A stretch of DNA of 6,385 nt, from NCBI GenBank assembly GCA_045639185.1, contig JAZUCO010000140.1, positions 1 through 6,385 on the forward strand. The letters are read 5' to 3'. Below are positions 1 to 5,866 of this stretch, in pieces. Numbering within the stretch: position 1 is the first letter of the stretch; each line of letters starts with the position of its first letter. The translations under genes were made by a program, and so were the position numbers. Source of the DNA: UBA1081 sp045639185. GTDB taxonomy: Bacteria; Bacillota; Clostridia; Oscillospirales; Acutalibacteraceae. The notes beneath the pieces were generated by a model. It did not search any database. It worked only from the letters and a program-made list of their open reading frames with translations, and was not told the origin of the DNA.

Positions 1-969
1 ATGAGCGGCAACAAGAAGCTCGAAGAACAGTTCTCAGAAGAACAGATCGGTCACAATGCTATCGCAGCAGGTTTCCAGGGTCAGAGACAGTGGACAGACT
101 TCTATCCTAACTGTGACTTCCCCGAAGCAATGCTCAACACATCATTTGACTGGAACGGTGCAAGAGAACCCTACATCCTTGCAACAGAAAATGACGTTCT
201 CAACGGTCTTGGCATGCTCTTCTCAAAACTTCTTACAAACAGAGCACAGATTTTCGCAGACGTACGTACTTACTGGTCAGGCTCAGCTGTAAAGAGAGCT
301 ACAGGTTATGATATTGAAGGCAAAGCAAAGGATTGCGACGGCTTTATTCACCTTATCAACTCAGGGGCAGCTTGTCTTGATGCTTGCGGTGAAGCAAAAG
401 ACGAAAACGGCAATGCTGTTATCAAAGAGTGGTGGGATGTAACAGAAGCAGACCAGAAAGCTATTCTTGAAGCTACAGACTGGTGTGCAGCTGACAACGG
501 CTACTTCAGAGGCGGCGGATTCTCATCACACTTCGTAACAAAGGCTGAAATGCCCGTTACAATGATCCGTCTTAATCTCGTTAAGGGTCTCGGTCCCGTT
601 CTTCAGATTGCTGAAGGCTGGACAGTTGCTCTTCCCGATGACGTTACAAAGACTCTCTGGGACAGAACAGACCCCACATGGCCCTGCACATGGTTCGCTC
701 CCAGATGCGACGGCAAGGAAGGCAGCCCCTTCAAGACAGCTTACGAGGTAATGAACAACTGGGGTGCTAACCACGGCGCTATCTCTTACGGTCACATCGG
801 TGCAGACCTCATCACAATGTGTTCAATGCTCCGTATCCCCGTTTGTATGCATAACGTTCCTGAAGAAAAGATTTTCCGTCCCGCTTGCTGGAATGCATTC
901 GGTATGGATAAGGAAGGTCAGGACTACAGAGCTTGTGCAGCTTACGGCCCCCTTTACAACAAATATTAA
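1..969 (+). CDS. fucI: L-fucose isomerase, C-terminal part (5' end outside window)
   Basis: FucI converts L-fucose to L-fuculose (and D-arabinose to D-ribulose) in the cytoplasm, the first step of fucose catabolism; the family enzyme is a metal-dependent homohexamer of about 590 residues. The 322 visible residues align with E. coli FucI from about residue 275 to the end, judged from memory of that sequence. The metal ligands of the family are all visible: Glu63 in ATEND, Asp87 in FADVRTYW and His258 in WGANHG. Other family blocks are AAGFQGQRQWTD (22-33), GLGPVLQIAEGW (196-207), PTWPCTWFAPR (225-235) and the ending GQDYRACAAYGPLY. Roughly 270 N-terminal residues are missing. The ATG at position 1 matches a Met conserved inside the family (M-x-GN), so it is very unlikely to be the true start. 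An intrinsic terminator follows the stop codon, so fucI is probably the last gene of its transcript. Identity is near certain; whether the upstream part is intact cannot be seen. Confidence 0.96.
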   Translation: MSGNKKLEEQFSEEQIGHNAIAAGFQGQRQWTDFYPNCDFPEAMLNTSFDWNGAREPYILATENDVLNGLGMLFSKLLTNRAQIFADVRTYWSGSAVKRATGYDIEGKAKDCDGFIHLINSGAACLDACGEAKDENGNAVIKEWWDVTEADQKAILEATDWCAADNGYFRGGGFSSHFVTKAEMPVTMIRLNLVKGLGPVLQIAEGWTVALPDDVTKTLWDRTDPTWPCTWFAPRCDGKEGSPFKTAYEVMNNWGANHGAISYGHIGADLITMCSMLRIPVCMHNVPEEKIFRPACWNAFGMDKEGQDYRACAAYGPLYNKY

Positions 970-990
970 TTTATACTATTAATAAATCAG

Positions 991-1020
991 ACAGTCATCG
1001 TTTCGGCGGTGACTGTTTTT
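991..1020 (+). terminator. intrinsic terminator after fucI
   Basis: ACAGTCA (991-997) pairs perfectly with TGACTGT (1010-1016). The stem can continue through T998·G1009, C999-G1008 and G1000-C1007 to a small TTCG-containing loop. A run of five T (1016-1020) follows. It starts 22 nt after the fucI stop, the normal place for a Rho-independent terminator. Confidence 0.85.
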
Positions 1021-1101
1021 ATTTACAGGAAACTGAGTTTTATGAAGTAATTTTCTCTCTTTGCATTATGTGGTGTTTTTCATTCGTGAAAGTATACAAC
1101 C

Positions 1102-1112
1102 GTCAACTTGAC
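1102..1112. repeat. short perfect palindrome GTCAAcTTGAC
   Basis: Two 5-bp arms, GTCAA and TTGAC, flank one central C. It lies just upstream of the long hairpin at 1115-1184. The right arm forms part of TTGACA, but no acceptable -10 box lies at the right distance. It may be a protein-binding site or chance in AT-rich DNA. Confidence 0.3.
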
Positions 1113-1114
1113 AT

Positions 1115-1184
1115 AAAGAACTGCTCATAAATTGTTAATAATAAATAGTTTTATATTCGTTTTTAGAATTTTGAGCAGTTTTTT
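1115..1184 (+). terminator. long stem-loop with T6 run, terminator-like, or 3' end of a small RNA
   Basis: AACTGCTCA (1119-1127) pairs perfectly with TGAGCAGTT (1172-1180). After one bulged T (1128), AAATT (1129-1133) pairs with AATTT (1167-1171), giving about 14 bp in total. The remaining 33-nt loop is very AT-rich and contains a possible small inner hairpin, ATAAA (1141-1145) with TTTAT (1150-1154). The 3' arm runs into T6 (1179-1184), and the A-rich flank at 1115-1117 can pair with these T's. It could be a backup terminator for fucI read-through or the end of an independent small transcript. I see no convincing promoter for the latter. Confidence 0.55.
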
Positions 1185-1215
1185 CCCCTGTTTCTGATAT
1201 TTTTTTCTTAATAAC

Positions 1216-1225
1216 TATTGCAATA
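1216..1225. promoter_or_regulatory. candidate operator, palindrome TATTGCAATA
   Basis: This is a perfect 10-bp palindrome covering the presumed -35 box (TTGCAA, 1218-1223) of the regulator promoter. Its arms TATTGC and GCAATA are the same 6-mers found at 1256-1271, spaced apart there, so the two sites look like copies for one DNA-binding protein. The binding protein is unknown; the downstream PucR/CdaR-type regulator is an obvious candidate by position only. Confidence 0.45.
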
Positions 1226-1245
1226 TTCTGAAAAATGTGTAAAAT
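1218..1245 (+). promoter_or_regulatory. probable sigma-A-type promoter of the regulator gene
   Basis: A -35-like TTGCAA (1218-1223) is separated by 16 bp from a -10-like TAAAAT (1240-1245). They match the TTGACA and TATAAT consensus at 4/6 and 5/6 positions. Transcription would start near 1252, giving a leader of about 100 nt before the ATG at 1354. A second possible -10, TATAGT (1247-1252), has no good -35 partner. The assignment is by inspection only. Confidence 0.5.
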
Positions 1246-1255
1246 GTATAGTAAG

Positions 1256-1271
1256 GCAATAGTGATATTGC
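1256..1271. promoter_or_regulatory. candidate operator, inverted repeat GCAATAgtgaTATTGC
   Basis: Perfect 6-bp arms flank a 4-nt spacer and lie at or just after the predicted transcription start. The arms repeat those of the palindrome at 1216-1225. The two centres are about 43 bp apart, close to four helical turns, which would put both sites on the same face of the DNA. That geometry would suit cooperative binding or a small loop around the promoter. Confidence 0.45.
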
Positions 1272-1304
1272 ATAAATTGTTTGAACAAGGGTTAATTATG
1301 TGTC

Positions 1305-1325
1305 GCCGATTTATAATTTATCGGC
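1305..1325. repeat. inverted repeat in the presumed 5' leader, GCCGAT/ATCGGC
   Basis: GCCGAT (1305-1310) and ATCGGC (1320-1325) flank a 9-nt AT-only spacer. The repeat ends 14 nt before the ribosome binding site. It could form a short RNA hairpin in the leader or act as a DNA operator; no T-run follows, so it is not a terminator. Confidence 0.4.
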
Positions 1326-1339
1326 ATATAAAGAAATTC

Positions 1340-1345
1340 AGGAGG
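1340..1345 (+). promoter_or_regulatory. ribosome binding site that fixes the regulator start
   Basis: AGGAGG lies 8 nt before ATG 1354. It decides for that ATG over the in-frame GTG at 1300, which has no such site and would place the leader repeat and this Shine-Dalgarno sequence inside the coding region. Confidence 0.85.
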
Positions 1346-1353
1346 ATATTTTT

Positions 1354-2442
1354 ATGTCTAACAGATTATTCCAGAGCGTTATCCACCAGATGAAGGATTC
1401 ATTCAACCGCACAATCGGTGTTATTGATGAAACCGGAACAATCATTGCTTGCAGTGAGCTCAGCAAAATCGGCGAAGTAATCGATTCATCATACGGTGAA
1501 CACATCTTCTCATCAACAGAAGTTACTCTCATCGGTGATATGGCATTCAAGACATTCGGCTCCCCCATTCATCATGAATATGCTGTTTTTGTAGCTGGTT
1601 CAGACGAAGTTGCCGCATCTTATGCAGGTGTACTTGCAGTTGCAGTTACAAGCATCAAGCAGTATTATGATGAAAAATATGACAGAGGCAATTTCATCAA
1701 GAATGTAATGCTCGACAACATCCTCCCCGGAGATATCTGCGTTAAAGCAAGAGAACTTCATTTCAATAACGATACAACCCGTGCCGTACTTCTTATAAGA
1801 CTCACAGAACCCGGTGAAGTTTCAATATTTGATGTTATCCAGAACCTCTTCCCCGACAAGACAAAGGATTTCGTTGTAAACATCAACGAAACAGATATTG
1901 CTCTTGTTAAGGAAGTAAAGGCGAACATCGAATCAAGAGATCTTGAGAAGCTTGCACGTTCAATTGCAGACTCACTCGGTACAGAGTTCTATACACATAC
2001 ACTCGTAGGTATCGGTACAGCTGTCACAGGTATCAAAGACCTTGCACGTTCATTCAAGGAAGCACAGGTTGCTCTTGAAGTTGGCAAAGTATTTGACACA
2101 GAAAAGACAATTGTCAGCTATGAAAATCTCGGTATCGCAAGACTTATCTATCAGCTTCCCACAACTCTTTGTGATATGTTCCTTAAGGAAGTTTTCAAGA
2201 GAGGTTCAGTTGAAAGCCTTGACCACGATACACTTTTCACAATTCAGAAATTCTTCGAAAATAACCTTAACGTTTCAGAAACATCAAGAAAGCTTTTTGT
2301 TCACAGAAACACACTTGTTTACAGACTTGAAAAAATAAGAAAACTTACAGGTCTTGACCTTCGTGAATTTGACGACGCTATCGTATTCAAAGTAGCACTT
2401 ATGGTCAAAAAATACCTTGATGCCAATCCGGTGAAGTATTAA
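1354..2442 (+). CDS. PucR/CdaR-family transcriptional regulator
   Basis: The 362-residue protein has the three-part layout of CdaR/PucR-type regulators. Residues ~15-105 resemble a ligand-sensing domain of the sugar-diacid-recognition/PAS type (IGVIDETGTIIACSELSKIG). Residues ~145-262 resemble the degenerate GGDEF-like middle domain, with VGIGTAVTGIKDLARSFKEA (218-237) followed by ALEVGKVF and IVSYENLGIARLIYQLP. Residues ~296-356 are the PucR-type C-terminal helix-turn-helix, with NVSETSRKLFVHRNTLVYRL (306-325) and KIRKLTGLDLREFDDAIVF. No signal peptide or membrane segment is seen. The family includes activators of sugar-acid, purine and amino-acid genes; the ligand and targets here cannot be read from the sequence. 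It has its own likely promoter with paired palindromes, which suggests autoregulation (inference). It could act on the neighbouring fucI or ftsEX, but nothing shows this directly. Family assignment is firm, function open. Confidence 0.88.
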   Translation: MSNRLFQSVIHQMKDSFNRTIGVIDETGTIIACSELSKIGEVIDSSYGEHIFSSTEVTLIGDMAFKTFGSPIHHEYAVFVAGSDEVAASYAGVLAVAVTSIKQYYDEKYDRGNFIKNVMLDNILPGDICVKARELHFNNDTTRAVLLIRLTEPGEVSIFDVIQNLFPDKTKDFVVNINETDIALVKEVKANIESRDLEKLARSIADSLGTEFYTHTLVGIGTAVTGIKDLARSFKEAQVALEVGKVFDTEKTIVSYENLGIARLIYQLPTTLCDMFLKEVFKRGSVESLDHDTLFTIQKFFENNLNVSETSRKLFVHRNTLVYRLEKIRKLTGLDLREFDDAIVFKVALMVKKYLDANPVKY

Positions 2443-2455
2443 TCTTCACCTTTTT
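2430..2455 (+). terminator. intrinsic terminator overlapping the regulator stop codon
   Basis: GGTGAAG (2430-2436) pairs with CTTCACC (2444-2450) around the 7-nt loop TATTAAT, and T5 (2451-2455) follows. The TAA stop (2440-2442) lies in the loop. The CACC of the 3' arm can also pair weakly with GGTG at 2456-2459 across the T-run, a 4-bp alternative that would compete with the terminator. Only 27 nt separate the T-run from the ftsE start codon. Confidence 0.75.
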
Positions 2456-2468
2456 GGTGTTATTGTAC

Positions 2469-2475
2469 AAGAGGA
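2469..2475 (+). promoter_or_regulatory. ribosome binding site of ftsE
   Basis: AAGAGGA lies 7 nt before ATG 2483, downstream of the terminator hairpin and outside its arms, so it stays accessible if the hairpin forms. Confidence 0.7.
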
Positions 2476-2482
2476 TTACTTT

Positions 2483-3616
2483 ATGGTAGAATTCAGCAGA
2501 GTATCAAAAAGTTACAACGGCGATTATGAGGCTCTTAAAAATGTTGATCTCACTATAAATGACGGTGAATTTGTATTTATTGTCGGCGCTTCCGGTGCCG
2601 GCAAAAGTACTTTCCTGAAACTTATAATGAGAGAGGAAGTACCCACTTCAGGTACTGTTGAAATCAACGGTTTCAATCTTAATAAAATGAAAAAACGCGA
2701 CATTCCTTATTTCCGACGCACCATGGGTATTGTTTTTCAGGATTTCCGACTCATCCCTGATATGCGCGTATATGACAATGTCGCTTTTGCATTAAGAGTA
2801 ACAGGAACTAAAGAACGTGAAGTAAGAAAAAGAGTTACTCACGCTTTGGGAATGGTAGGTCTTCTTTCAAAGACAAACTCACTTCCAAAGGAGCTTTCAG
2901 GCGGTGAACAACAGCGTGTTGCCATCGCAAGAGCTCTTGTAAACAATGCAGATCTTATTATTGCAGACGAACCTACAGGTAACATTGACCCTGCAATGAG
3001 TATTGAAATTATGGATCTGCTCAATCATCTCAACAAAGCAAACGGAACAACTATTGTTATGGTTACACACGCTCACGAGCTTGTGAAGCAGTATGACCAC
3101 AGAATTGTTGTGCTCAAAGAAGGTCAGATTATTGCAGACGGGTATGACAAATCAAAGATTCTCGGTCTCATAAACCCTGAAACACCTTCTACAGATGCAG
3201 GTTTCTACAATGCTCCCAATGAATATCAGGATGTAGAAAAATTCATATTCACTTACGGTCAGGACAATGTTCCCATTGAAGAAACACTTCCCGATGCAGA
3301 AGAAGCTGTTTCAGCTGCATCAAATGAATATGCCGACACAGCAGCAATTGTTGCAGAAGAAGTGTCAAAACAGGTTGTAACCGAAGCAAAGGAAGTTGCA
3401 AGTGCCCCCAAGGCTCCCAAGAAGGAAGCTGCACCGGCTCAGACACAATATTCCATTGCAGAGGATGAAGAAATCAACTCTATCCTCGCAGCATTTGCCG
3501 CATCAACTGCATCAAGAAAAAAAGCAAATGAGGAAACCGCAGCAACAGAATCTGAAACTGATTCTGATACATCCTCCGAAACAGAAGAAACAATTGACGG
3601 AGGTGCTGAAGAATGA
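2483..3616 (+). CDS. ftsE: cell-division ABC ATPase FtsE with a long acidic C-terminal tail
   Basis: FtsE is the cytoplasmic ATPase that drives FtsX to control wall hydrolases at the division site or along the cell. All ABC motifs are intact: Walker A GASGAGKST (35-43), Q-loop Gln86 in VFQDFRLIPD, signature LSGGEQQR (138-145), Walker B DLIIADEP with Glu163, and H-loop His196 in VTHAHE. The ATPase body ends near residue 225, the whole length of an ordinary FtsE (about 220-230). A further ~150 residues follow. This tail is low-complexity, rich in Glu, Ala, Thr and Ser, with a Lys/Pro/Ala patch (303-320), a probable short helix around EDEEINSILAAFAA (327-340), and a very acidic Ser/Thr/Glu/Asp end. 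The reading frame is clean and the end carries the ftsX ribosome binding site, so the tail is not a frameshift artefact. It overlaps ftsX by 4 nt (ATGA), implying coupled translation and balanced amounts. The tail's role is unknown. Confidence 0.96.
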   Translation: MVEFSRVSKSYNGDYEALKNVDLTINDGEFVFIVGASGAGKSTFLKLIMREEVPTSGTVEINGFNLNKMKKRDIPYFRRTMGIVFQDFRLIPDMRVYDNVAFALRVTGTKEREVRKRVTHALGMVGLLSKTNSLPKELSGGEQQRVAIARALVNNADLIIADEPTGNIDPAMSIEIMDLLNHLNKANGTTIVMVTHAHELVKQYDHRIVVLKEGQIIADGYDKSKILGLINPETPSTDAGFYNAPNEYQDVEKFIFTYGQDNVPIEETLPDAEEAVSAASNEYADTAAIVAEEVSKQVVTEAKEVASAPKAPKKEAAPAQTQYSIAEDEEINSILAAFAASTASRKKANEETAATESETDSDTSSETEETIDGGAEE

Positions 3617-4551
3617 GCAGAAAAAATAAATTCGGCAGAGGCAGATTCAATTTAAGATACCTTACAAAAGAAGGTTTCAGAAACATAAAAGTTCACAAAC
3701 TTATGACAGTTGCTTCAATTACCGTTATGCTTTCCTGTCTCCTTCTCATCGGCGGTGCATATCTGATTTATGTAAACATACAGTCAGTTATCAACCGTGT
3801 AGGTGAACAGAATGTTGTTATGGTTTTCATCGATGATGAAGCTACAAACAATGAAGAGCTGAAACTCGGTGACAAAATACGGAATCTTGAAAGTGTAAAA
3901 GATTGCGTATTTGTTTCCAAGGAAGAATCATATTCAGACATTCTTTATTCAATGGGTGATTCAGCTGCTATTATGAACGGAATCGACAGTGATTTTCTTC
4001 CAAACGCATACAAAGTAACGATAAGCGATATGGAAGAGTTCAATGCTACGGTAACGGCAATAAGCCTTTATGACAATGTTCTGAGTATCCGTGAAAACGG
4101 TGAACTTGCTGCAAGAATTGCAGATATTCAGAATGCTGTGGGCATTGTAAGTATTGTCATTGTTGTGATACTTCTCTTTGTATCACTGTTTATTATTGCA
4201 AACACTGTCAGAATCACAATGTTCTCAAGAAGTCTTGAAATCAGCATTATGAAGGCTGTAGGCGCTACCAACTGGTTTATACGCTGGCCTTTCCTTGTTG
4301 AAGGCATCATAATCGGTATCTTGTCTGCACTAATAGCATTCGGACTTATTTTCGGTCTTTACGCAGGCGCTGAAAAAGTACTCGCATCAATGTTTGCTAT
4401 TCTCGGCAACACAATGGTACCGTTCAAAGATTGCATTATAACTCTCGTAATCGCCTTTGTTTCAACAGGCATTGTAACAGGTGCACTGGGAAGCTGTATC
4501 TCTCTGGGCAAATACCTCAGAGAACACGGAAAGGTGGTAGACAATGACTAA
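3613..4551 (+). CDS. ftsX: cell-division membrane protein FtsX
   Basis: FtsX is the membrane half of the FtsEX complex; its large extracellular loop binds and regulates a coiled-coil wall hydrolase or activator. At 312 residues it has the usual length. There is a basic cytoplasmic N-terminus (1-30), TM1 (~31-53), an extracellular domain (~54-172), then TM2 (~175-197), TM3 (~228-250) and TM4 (~274-297). The cytoplasmic stretch between TM2 and TM3 carries the family block EISIMKAVGATNWFIRWPF (209-227), the part expected to contact FtsE. The start ATG overlaps the ftsE stop by 4 nt and has GGAGG at 3599-3603, inside ftsE. The 3' end overlaps the next gene by 8 nt. All four genes from ftsE onward probably share one transcript. 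Confidence 0.96.
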   Translation: MSRKNKFGRGRFNLRYLTKEGFRNIKVHKLMTVASITVMLSCLLLIGGAYLIYVNIQSVINRVGEQNVVMVFIDDEATNNEELKLGDKIRNLESVKDCVFVSKEESYSDILYSMGDSAAIMNGIDSDFLPNAYKVTISDMEEFNATVTAISLYDNVLSIRENGELAARIADIQNAVGIVSIVIVVILLFVSLFIIANTVRITMFSRSLEISIMKAVGATNWFIRWPFLVEGIIIGILSALIAFGLIFGLYAGAEKVLASMFAILGNTMVPFKDCIITLVIAFVSTGIVTGALGSCISLGKYLREHGKVVDND

Positions 4552-5848
4552 ATCTTTAAGAAAAAGACTTATTTCATTTATCATCACTTTCTCATTACTT
4601 GTTTCTGCATTCGTTTTTTATGATACAACTTCATACGCAACAAATGAAGACAAAATCAACGACTACAAAGACAAGATTGAAGAATATGAAGAAAAAATAG
4701 ATGCTGCTCAGGATAAAATCGATTCTCTTAAAGGTGATATCGGCAGCGTAAAAGAATATATTCAGGAGCTTGATAATCAGGTTGCAATGTATCAGGAACA
4801 GATTGATGCTTATCAGTCACAGATTGATGCTTATGAGTCAACCATCGCAGAATATGAAGCTCAGAATCTTGAATATCAGAATCAGATTATTGCATTGAAC
4901 GACAAAATTGACAGCCTCAATGATGAAATCGATGCAAAGAATGATGATATTCAGGCAAAATATGATGACCTCAAAGAAATCATACGCACAAATTACATCA
5001 ATGGCGAAACATCTGCAATTGAAGTGCTTCTCTGCTCTGATGATTTCTCTGAATATCTTACAAAAGTTCAGTTTCTCAGCAGTATTGCAAATTATCAGCA
5101 AGGACTCGTTGACGGAATCAATAGTGACATTGCAGAAATCAATGCAAAAGTTGCAGAGATAGATGTTGAAAAGGCAAACATTGCGGCACTTCAGGCTGAT
5201 ATCGATGCAAAAATTGCTGAAATTGAAACATTGAAAACTGCTGTTGAAGAAAATCAGGCAAAGGTTGAGGCAAACCAGAGTGTAATTCTTGCAAAGGTCA
5301 ATGAAAACAGTAACTACCTTGCAAGTCTTAACAATCAGAGTGCTGAATATCAGCAGATGATTGCCGAATATGAAGCTGAAATTGAAAGATTTGACCAGCA
5401 GATCGAATCTTTGCTTCAGTCAAACGGTTCAAGCGGTAACGGTATGCTTGAGAATTCAACAGGTCTCATATGCCCCATTCAGTATTCAGGCAGATATATT
5501 AGCTCAGGTTTCTACAGAAATTCTGACGGCTCATATCACGGTGCACTTGATATCTGTGTTTACGGAGGCACTTACGGTCTTAACATTTCTGCTGCAGAAG
5601 CAGGAACTGTTATCACAGCAGCTTACCATTGGAGTTACGGCAACTATATAGTTATTGACCACGGAAGCGGTCTTTCAACTCTGTATGCACACTGCAGCTC
5701 ACTTGCTGTTTCATCAGGTCAGTATGTATCAAAAGGGCAGACAATCGGCTATGTAGGCAGCACAGGCAACTCAACAGGCCCTCATCTTCATTTTGAAGTG
5801 CGTGTAAATGGCTCAAGAGTCAACCCCTCAAACTACATCAGCGTGTAA
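4544..5848 (+). CDS. secreted coiled-coil M23 peptidase, likely FtsEX-controlled murein hydrolase
   Basis: The 434-residue protein probably cuts peptide cross-links in peptidoglycan under control of FtsEX. It has a signal peptide with a basic start and hydrophobic core (10-26), likely cleaved after SYA (30-32). Two long helical stretches follow (~35-147 and ~185-292), Glu/Gln/Asp/Ile-rich as in EnvC/PcsB-type coiled coils. They are joined by the hinge TSAIEVLLCSDDFSEYLTKV (156-175), typical of this group. After a Ser/Gly/Asn linker (293-300) comes the M23/LytM domain (~306-430). Zinc ligands are His332 and Asp336 (HGALD) and His416; catalytic His383 (LYAH) and His414 (GPHLHFE) are also present. 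It should therefore be active, unlike E. coli EnvC, whose LytM domain is degenerate and only activates amidases. Its ATG overlaps ftsX by 8 nt with GGTGG at 4532-4536. A 21-bp tandem duplication lies in the first helix. Calling it EnvC-like is fair for architecture, not for mechanism. Confidence 0.94.
   Translation: MTKSLRKRLISFIITFSLLVSAFVFYDTTSYATNEDKINDYKDKIEEYEEKIDAAQDKIDSLKGDIGSVKEYIQELDNQVAMYQEQIDAYQSQIDAYESTIAEYEAQNLEYQNQIIALNDKIDSLNDEIDAKNDDIQAKYDDLKEIIRTNYINGETSAIEVLLCSDDFSEYLTKVQFLSSIANYQQGLVDGINSDIAEINAKVAEIDVEKANIAALQADIDAKIAEIETLKTAVEENQAKVEANQSVILAKVNENSNYLASLNNQSAEYQQMIAEYEAEIERFDQQIESLLQSNGSSGNGMLENSTGLICPIQYSGRYISSGFYRNSDGSYHGALDICVYGGTYGLNISAAEAGTVITAAYHWSYGNYIVIDHGSGLSTLYAHCSSLAVSSGQYVSKGQTIGYVGSTGNSTGPHLHFEVRVNGSRVNPSNYISV
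4799..4840 (+). repeat. 21-bp tandem duplication encoding one coiled-coil heptad
   Basis: Two adjacent 21-bp units (4799-4819 and 4820-4840) differ at one base, CAG to GAG. They encode QIDAYQS and QIDAYES, exactly one heptad each. It looks like a recent in-frame slippage or duplication that lengthens the coiled coil without changing its register. Confidence 0.8.
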
Positions 5849-5866
5849 ACCGAAACGGAGAGTTTT

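Larger units (their letters stand above)
970..1353. other. intergenic and leader region between fucI and the regulator gene
   Basis: This 384-base AT-rich stretch has no convincing protein gene on either strand. From left to right it holds the fucI terminator (991-1020), a small palindrome GTCAAcTTGAC (1102-1112), a long hairpin with a T-run (1115-1184), a probable promoter (1218-1245) bracketed by two related palindromes (1216-1225 and 1256-1271), an inverted repeat in the presumed 5' leader (1305-1325), and a strong ribosome binding site (1340-1345). The stretch from about 1021 to 1100 shows nothing I can assign. The only short reading frame, 1068-1130 (20 codons), has no ribosome binding site. 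Confidence 0.7.

Noticed and set aside
526..795. Minus-strand open frame within fucI
   Set aside because: It is antisense to strongly conserved FucI sequence, has no family resemblance, and results from the codon bias of the real gene.
1108..1113. Perfect -35 box TTGACA as a promoter for a small RNA
   Set aside because: At 16-18 bp spacing the bases are AATTGT, ATTGTT or TTGTTA, none a usable -10 box, and a start there would fall within the hairpin loop.
1068..1130. Possible 20-codon peptide starting MWCFSF
   Set aside because: There is no ribosome binding site, no recognisable sequence, and its end runs into the 5' arm of the long hairpin.
1115..1184. Bidirectional terminator for a minus-strand gene
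   Set aside because: The reverse direction has only a broken T-rich flank, and no minus-strand gene can be supported anywhere in the window.
1300..1353. In-frame GTG at 1300 as the regulator start, adding 18 residues
   Set aside because: It has no ribosome binding site, whereas ATG 1354 has AGGAGG at the ideal distance, and the extra codons would run through the leader inverted repeat and that Shine-Dalgarno sequence.
3249..3686. Minus- and plus-strand alternative frames over the ftsE tail, Leu- or Gln-rich
   Set aside because: They are shadows of the low-complexity acidic tail and have no suitable starts; the ftsE frame is uninterrupted and ends at the ftsX overlap.
4650..5430. Coiled-coil repeats as a tandem DNA repeat or CRISPR-like array
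   Set aside because: Apart from the one 21-bp duplication the similarities are short and at heptad/codon level, with no constant repeat-spacer structure.
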